DNA of 64,000 nt from Paulownia fortunei. Taxonomy: Eukaryota > Streptophyta > Magnoliopsida > Lamiales > Paulowniaceae. Positions within the stretch are counted from its first letter, which is position 1; each line of letters begins with the position of its first letter. The stretch spans positions 7,466,071 to 7,530,070 of the forward strand of contig CM033118.1 of assembly GCA_019321725.1 (NCBI GenBank). Reading direction: 5' to 3'. The notes under the pieces were generated by a model. It ran no database searches and was not told the DNA's origin. It was given only the letters and a program-made list of their open reading frames with translations. Shown piece after piece: positions 59,401 to 64,000 of this stretch. A program made the position numbers and the translations under genes.

Positions 59401-62399
59401 TCATGTGTCAGCTCAGTTAATTTGCAGCCTTACTCAGAGCTGTTATCCACTCTTTCTAGTCCTATCCTTAGTTTAGCCAGTGGTCTTTAATTTCATTTCA
59501 GTGGATAGCAAAATTCTTGACCTGTTTAGCTTCTCACTGAAAATTTTAATTCCTTAACCAACCCCACCTTGTTAAAAAATAGCAAATTTTTGCAGGCTTC
59601 TTGCAAATGCTTATCAACTCCTGAACTCTTGTGTTGGTGGAATTCCTCCCCTATACCATGACTGATGTTTTGATTACATTAGTTGAACAACTTCCATAAA
59701 AAACAACATTCACTCTAACTGACTTTGTCCAGGCTTGTTTTCCAATAATATTACACTGGGATCATAAGAAGGATGTCAAAATAATTGGTTCGAACTTTTT
59801 GGACCAATCTGAACTTCAACTATTTTATCTGGACGCATGGCTTTTATCTTTACTTTATGTGTATTGTGATTTGATACTTATGAATAGATATAAAATCAAT
59901 TTCTGTAGCACTGAACTTTTAGTATATATATAATGAATCCTCCCCCCAACCACCTTTTTTTTAAATCATGGTAGACTTGATACTAGTTTTTTGTTTTAAA
60001 TGGTTTACTAAGTTATTCAACTTCATGGTGAGAATGCAGATGGTTGAAGACACTTCATCCAGCCAGGAAAAGGGTTGGAAAATGGACTGCAGAGGAAGAC
60101 AAACGCTTGAAAGTTGCTGTAACACTTTTTGGGCCAAAAACATGGAAAAAAGTAGCTAGGTGTGTGCCTGGTCGAACACAGGTTCAGTGCAGAGAAAGGT
60201 ATTCTACGATAAATATATGTAAATTTCAACTTTTTTCTCTATATATGGAAAGGTGCAATTTTAATACAATTATGGGCATTGGGTGGTGCCAGATGGGTCA
60301 ATTGCTTAGATCCTTCCCTGAATATGGCTGAATGGACTGAAGAAGAAGATTCAAAATTGGAAGCAGCCATTGCAGAGCATGGTTATTGCTGGTCCAAGGT
60401 TGCTGCATGTATTCCTCGCCGTACTGATAATCAGTGTTGGAGGTATGAATATATTATGGCCAAAGTGTTTTAAATTTTATTTTTATTTTTATTTTTATTC
60501 TATTCTCAACATTATATATTGATAATTATTAGGAGATGGAAGGTGTTGTTTCCAAATGAAGTGCCTCTTCTTCAAGCAGCTAGAAAGATACAAAAGGCTG
60601 CATTAATATCGAACTTTGTTGATAGGGAGTCTGAAAGACCTGCCCTTGGACCTAATGACTTTCTTTTGCCAGAAACATATTGTATTACTGAATCTGAAAA
60701 TGTTGATTCTTCTACGAGAAAAAAGAGAAGATCAAGGTATGGTTTGCAGTGATTATCTTGGTTGTATCTTTCTGAGTTTTGAAACTGATACTGTTTCATT
60801 AATCACGTCCAGGCGGAGGGAGGCGCATGAAAGTATTGAAAAAGATGCTCTTTCTGGGTAAAGCATTGTCCATTAGTGTCCCTTTGCTTTCCATTCTTGG
60901 CAACCATGTTATTTTTTGTTGTTTCCATCTCTGATGGATGTAAGTTGTTTTTCCTACTGCAGTGAGATTTGTTCAGAAGAAGTTCCAAGGTTAACAAATG
61001 GCAATGAGGGTGAGAATTCGCAAGGTAGATCCATGCCTAGGAAAGGAAGGGGTAGGAGTTCACGTTCAATGAAGAACAATCCTTGTTCTTCGTCATACAG
61101 TCATTTGTCACCTTTTCCGGATACAGTGTTACTTGATATGTCCAATGTTGAGGAGATTCGGAAATCTCGTGTGAATGATGGCAATAGTAAGAGAAAACCT
61201 CGGATGCAAAAGAAGAGATCAGGGTATGTTTCATTAGTTTACTGTCATAAATGTCTGATGTTTCTATTCCTACACGACTGGCTTAGGATGTTTTTATTTG
61301 CAGTGTAAAATCAAAATCTGTGGATGGTGCCCCCACATCTGGTGCAATTTGCAAAGGAAAGACAGTGATTGAACCATATTCAAAAGAATGTGAATATTCT
61401 GATCCAACAGAAGAATATTTATTACCAACTCTCGCATATTCAAATCTGCAGAAGGTAGCTGTGGGTGCTGAACTAGGTGGGGATGATGCCACCCAAAGTA
61501 AGAAGGCTTCTAAGCTGCATCCAAGGAGTCTTGGTAAAATGCTTGAGGAAGTGCCAGAGACTGTGTCTGAAGTGGATATGCAAGCTGGGGAGGCCACCAT
61601 CTTGAAGACGAAAAAGGAAATGAAAAAGGAGAATAAAAGAACCGATGCAACAAATAATCATCTATTGTCTTTTCCTGACTCAACGTCACTGATGGATATT
61701 AGGAAAGGGATGGACGCTGTCCGTGGAAATAAAACTAGGAAAAGGAAGAGGACGACTCAAGAAACTTGTTCAAGTAGTGATTGTGTATCTCTGGCTGTTG
61801 ATGATCGCAGTGTTAATTTAACGCCTGCACATATGCAAACCAAGACAGCATTTCATGGGGATAGATGTGTGAAACTTTTAGGAGATAAATCATCTTCATG
61901 TCAGGTGGAGATTGGCCCTAATCAGCATTTTAGGAGCAACAGTGACAATGCAGTATCAGGGAATTTAGAGGATTCTGCTGTATCTTCTGACAGGGACGAG
62001 CTGGAGCATAATGAAAATGCCTTAGCTCCATCAGAAATAGAAGAGGAAAACATCACCCTTGCCTCATTCCTTCTACAATCACGGGCTGATGGAAAACATT
62101 TTTCTGCAGCAAAGGTTGGTAAATTGCCGAGGAAGGGGAAGAAAATTTCTCACGTACAGATCGGCTCCAGCATTGTTGATGAATCTGTCCTTAATCAGCC
62201 TAAAAGACGAAGAACTAGAGATGGAACTTGTTCTAGTCAGATGGTGGAAGTGGAAGCTGGATCAAGAAACGACAATGAAGCTTGTCCAAATCAGGCTTCA
62301 GAAGTTGTGGCCGGAGATGATACAACTCTTGCTCATTTCTACAACAAATTAAAGAGGAGAAGAACTGAAGCTCCCAAGATATTACAACAATCTCATTAA
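50411..62399 (+). CDS. MYB4R1: 4.5-repeat MYB protein, SNAPc subunit 4 (SNAP190) / MYB4R1-like, 11 exons
   Basis: Exons: 50411-50798, 51208-51722, 52085-52284, 56729-56896, 57405-57719, 60040-60198, 60293-60442, 60533-60736, 60813-60857, 60963-61223, 61304-62399. All introns are GT-AG and the joined frame has 1,166 residues. Residues 1-130 are acidic, with two related QRRF/QKRF modules. Residues 260-300 are a charged coiled-coil. From about 404 comes a half MYB repeat (NWEQLAAMYVPGRSGAECQA) and then four full repeats beginning at W438, W491, W544 and W596, with regular Trp spacing. The tail (about 640-1166) is Lys/Arg- and Ser-rich and poorly conserved. Four and a half repeats are diagnostic of SNAP190, the DNA-binding subunit of the complex that recognises the upstream element of snRNA genes. 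In Arabidopsis the single 4R-MYB is MYB4R1. A nuclear role in snRNA transcription is inferred from the family. Intron 3 (4.4 kb) and intron 5 (2.3 kb) hold transposon debris. Confidence 0.95.
52841..53814. mobile_element. Old hAT-like non-autonomous element in intron 3, enclosing a MITE
   Basis: Ends TAGGAGTGTTCATACGG and, read on the other strand, TTAGGGTGTTCACTAATGG resemble the GGGGTGTTCA-type ends of plant hAT elements. Subterminal CCGAATTT and GGTTTTGGTCAG strings fit. No clean 8-bp flank was found, so the call is tentative. Confidence 0.45.
53009..53646. mobile_element. 638-bp MITE with long inverted repeats and perfect 8-bp target duplication
   Basis: Starts GGGATAAATGCAAATTTAG and ends, on the - strand, GGGTTAAACGCAAATTTAG. 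The inverted repeats extend for roughly 200 bases on each side (TCACTCAAATTTCAT, CAAGTATAGGGTGAAAA). The flanks TATATGTG at 53001-53008 and 53647-53654 are identical. A second partial copy of the right end lies just outside (about 53661-53684). It has no coding capacity. It lies in intron 3 of the MYB/SNAPc gene. Confidence 0.92.
53815..56728. other. Remainder of intron 3 of the MYB/SNAPc gene
   Basis: No recognised gene. A small stretch open on both strands (55135-55341) is of slightly higher GC content but matches no family I know. The intron ends with AG at 56727-56728. Confidence 0.4.
57720..60039. other. Intron 5 of the MYB/SNAPc gene, with a possible hAT fragment at 58583-59434
   Basis: Within the intron, AGGGGTGCAAATGATCC (58584) and, on the other strand, AAGGCTGCAAATTAACTG (ending near 59432) look like hAT-type ends. 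Between them are TTGAGTTCAAT-like strings, again typical. The flanks do not give a clear duplication. Nothing else recognised. Confidence 0.4.
60477..60501. repeat. (TTTTTA)n microsatellite in intron 7
   Basis: Four units of TTTTTA-type sequence just upstream of the branch/acceptor region of the exon starting at 60533. Confidence 0.7.
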
Positions 62400-62659
62400 A
62401 AGGAAATTTCTTACCGAGAAAGAAATCTGGTGCATTTCATACAACATTCTTTTGCAGGTCAGGTGGCAGAAATAGATCAGATTACATGTTATTGAATCTA
62501 TGAATAACTATGATTCTGATGACGTCCAATTATAGTCTTTTGGCAATTGCCTTGTTTACCTTATGAATGGGCTTTTGATGTTTATGGAGTTGGTGTGTTT
62601 GAAGTGCATGTAAGGTGGGACTTGGATTTGAGGAAAAGAGTTGAGTTGAGGGATTTCAA

Positions 62660-63400
62660 ATGATTTAAGCTCCATTTGTGTGGATAATTTCATGTCACAA
62701 TGTATTTTAAATTTTAAATTTTTGAATTTTTATTTTGAGTTATTTTTTAAATTATTATGATAGATTTTAAACGCAATTTATGTGAAGCCATTTGAAATAT
62801 TTTTTTCTTAAATTCAAATTCTTCAATTTAAATGTAATCTGAGGATTCATTTGAATTGATAGATTTGAAATTAAGGATTTCAAATTTATTGATTTTATTT
62901 GGATAATTTCATGATACAATGGATTTTAAATTTTGGAACTCTTGTTTTGAGATATTTTTTGAGTTATTGTAGTGGATTTTAAATTCATTTTAAATTAAAT
63001 TATTTAAAATTCTTTTCGTAAATTTTTCTTTCAAATCCAATTTCTTTCATCTAAATACAGCATAAAAGTGGATTTGAAATTCATCACAAATGAATTAAAA
63101 AAACCATTCAAAATGAATGTTAGATTTTATTTGGATTGATGAATTTGAAATTAAACATTTCAAATTTATAATAACAAATTGATTGAACTTATTTTGAAAA
63201 TCTCATAAATTTCAAATTCTTAAATTTTTATTTTGATTTATTTTTTGTGTCATTATGGTGAATTTTAAATTTATTTTATATTGAGCCATTTAAAATTCTT
63301 TCCTTAAATGTTTTGCTTAAATTCAAATTCTTTCATCCAAATGCAACTTTAAATAATTTGAAATTTATTATAAATTAAAATTCTCTTTGAAATTCAATGA
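62660..63400. repeat. About three degenerate tandem units of 225-275 bp downstream of the MYB gene
   Basis: The string GGATAATTTCATG - ACAATG - ATTTTAAATTTT occurs at about 62680 and 62905, with a diverged form at about 63195. It is followed in each unit by a GATTTTAAA/GAATTTTAAA string (about 62763, 62973, 63258), then CATTTAAAATTCTTT-like and ATTCAAATTCTTTCATC-like strings. No coding potential. Confidence 0.7.
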
Positions 63401-63469
63401 ATTTAGTATTATAGAGTTGAAATTCTTAAGTTGCGATTGCTTGTTAGGGTTTTTTCTAGAAATTCATAT

Positions 63470-64000
63470 CAGGATGTCTTTCCCACAAAAGGATGATTGG
63501 ATGACATGGCCAAGGGTCAGGTTTGAATTGGACCCGACTCGTGGTAAACCCATTGACCACGGGTTCGAGTACCCCAGACTCGTGAATCGTCGGGTCGGCA
63601 CGGCGGTTCCAATACAAAAAATAATTGTAAAATGCGCTAAATGACTGTTGGCAACGATCAAAGTCCCTTTTTTTTTTCATTTGTCCCTGACCGTTTCCAT
63701 CGGTCAAAGTCCATTTTTTTTTTCATTTATCCCTTATAAATACCTCTTCACTCTTTATTTTTTTTCCATACTTCAATTCTCAAATGTCAATTCTCTAGTT
63801 TTTAAATTTCAATTCTCTAATTATCTACGCTTAATTATTTATTCTCAATTTTATATTCTATATTTTATACTATTTCAATTTTTTCTTTAAATCATTTTTC
63901 ATATTTCATTTCATTCATCTTCAATTATTCATTATTCAATTTTATATATTAAATTTTCATCATTTATCAAAAAATGATCGATTCAAGCAACAGAGGTAAG
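63470..64000 (+). mobile_element. hAT transposon (same family as 47230-50280), 5' end, runs off the window
   Basis: A GC-rich, CGGGTTCGAGTACCC-type subterminal block (about 63520-63610) is followed by an AT-rich leader matching that of the - strand copy. The transposase start MIDSSNR is at 63974 (the other copy starts MIGSNNR). A GTAAG string at the very end may be a donor or simply sequence variation. Confidence 0.78.

Noticed and set aside
58583..59434. A well-defined hAT element in intron 5 of the MYB gene
   Set aside because: The ends resemble hAT termini, but no 8-bp duplication or coding part is present. It is kept only as a remark in the intron entry.

Overview
This is a window of plant nuclear DNA, most likely from a woody or otherwise repeat-rich eudicot. 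The evidence is two split genes with GT-AG introns, an AT-rich background, and layer upon layer of LTR retrotransposons (Ty1/copia and Ty3/gypsy) and hAT DNA transposons, plus a block of organelle-derived DNA. No species can be named from the sequence alone. No tRNA, rRNA or CRISPR structure was found.

Only two host genes look functional. At the left edge (517-2624, +) are nine intact exons of a family 1 glycoside hydrolase (beta-glucosidase / beta-mannosidase of the BGLU44 type). Its first exons are missing from the window. At the right (50411-62399, +) is a complete 11-exon gene for a large four-and-a-half-repeat MYB protein. It is the plant counterpart of SNAPc subunit 4 (SNAP190; Arabidopsis MYB4R1 type), predicted to act at snRNA-type promoters.

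The roughly 48 kb between them is almost entirely transposable elements. From left to right: a decayed copia gag with one LTR (3744-4937, -); a chromodomain Ty3/gypsy element with both LTRs, PBS and PPT (5343-9893, -) that carries an in-frame deletion joining RNase H to integrase; an AT-rich noncoding unit in three tandem, diverged copies (10800-15060); a degenerate copia element (about 15640-23126, -) whose integrase is split by a solo LTR of another copia family (19419-21375); a copia integrase scrap on the + strand (23763-24090); and then one very large nested structure (24772-45531).

The large nest is a pol-less, Tat-like Ty3/gypsy element on the - strand. It has LTRs at both ends, a gag, a 54-bp tandem array and a possible antisense ORF. 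It was split by an hAT transposon (27840-35684), which itself holds a small hAT MITE and a 3.4 kb organelle-derived segment with plastid rpl36 and ycf1 remnants. It was split again by a long-LTR copia element (from 37739) and associated GC-rich sequence.

Beyond 45.5 kb are AT-rich spacer and a second hAT family (47230-50280, -), whose 5' end lies next to the MYB gene promoter. A sister copy of that hAT begins at the right edge of the window (about 63470 onward, +), so the MYB gene is bracketed by two related elements with their 5' ends facing it. The third intron of the MYB gene contains a MITE with long inverted repeats and a perfect 8-bp target duplication, itself apparently inside an older hAT-like fragment.
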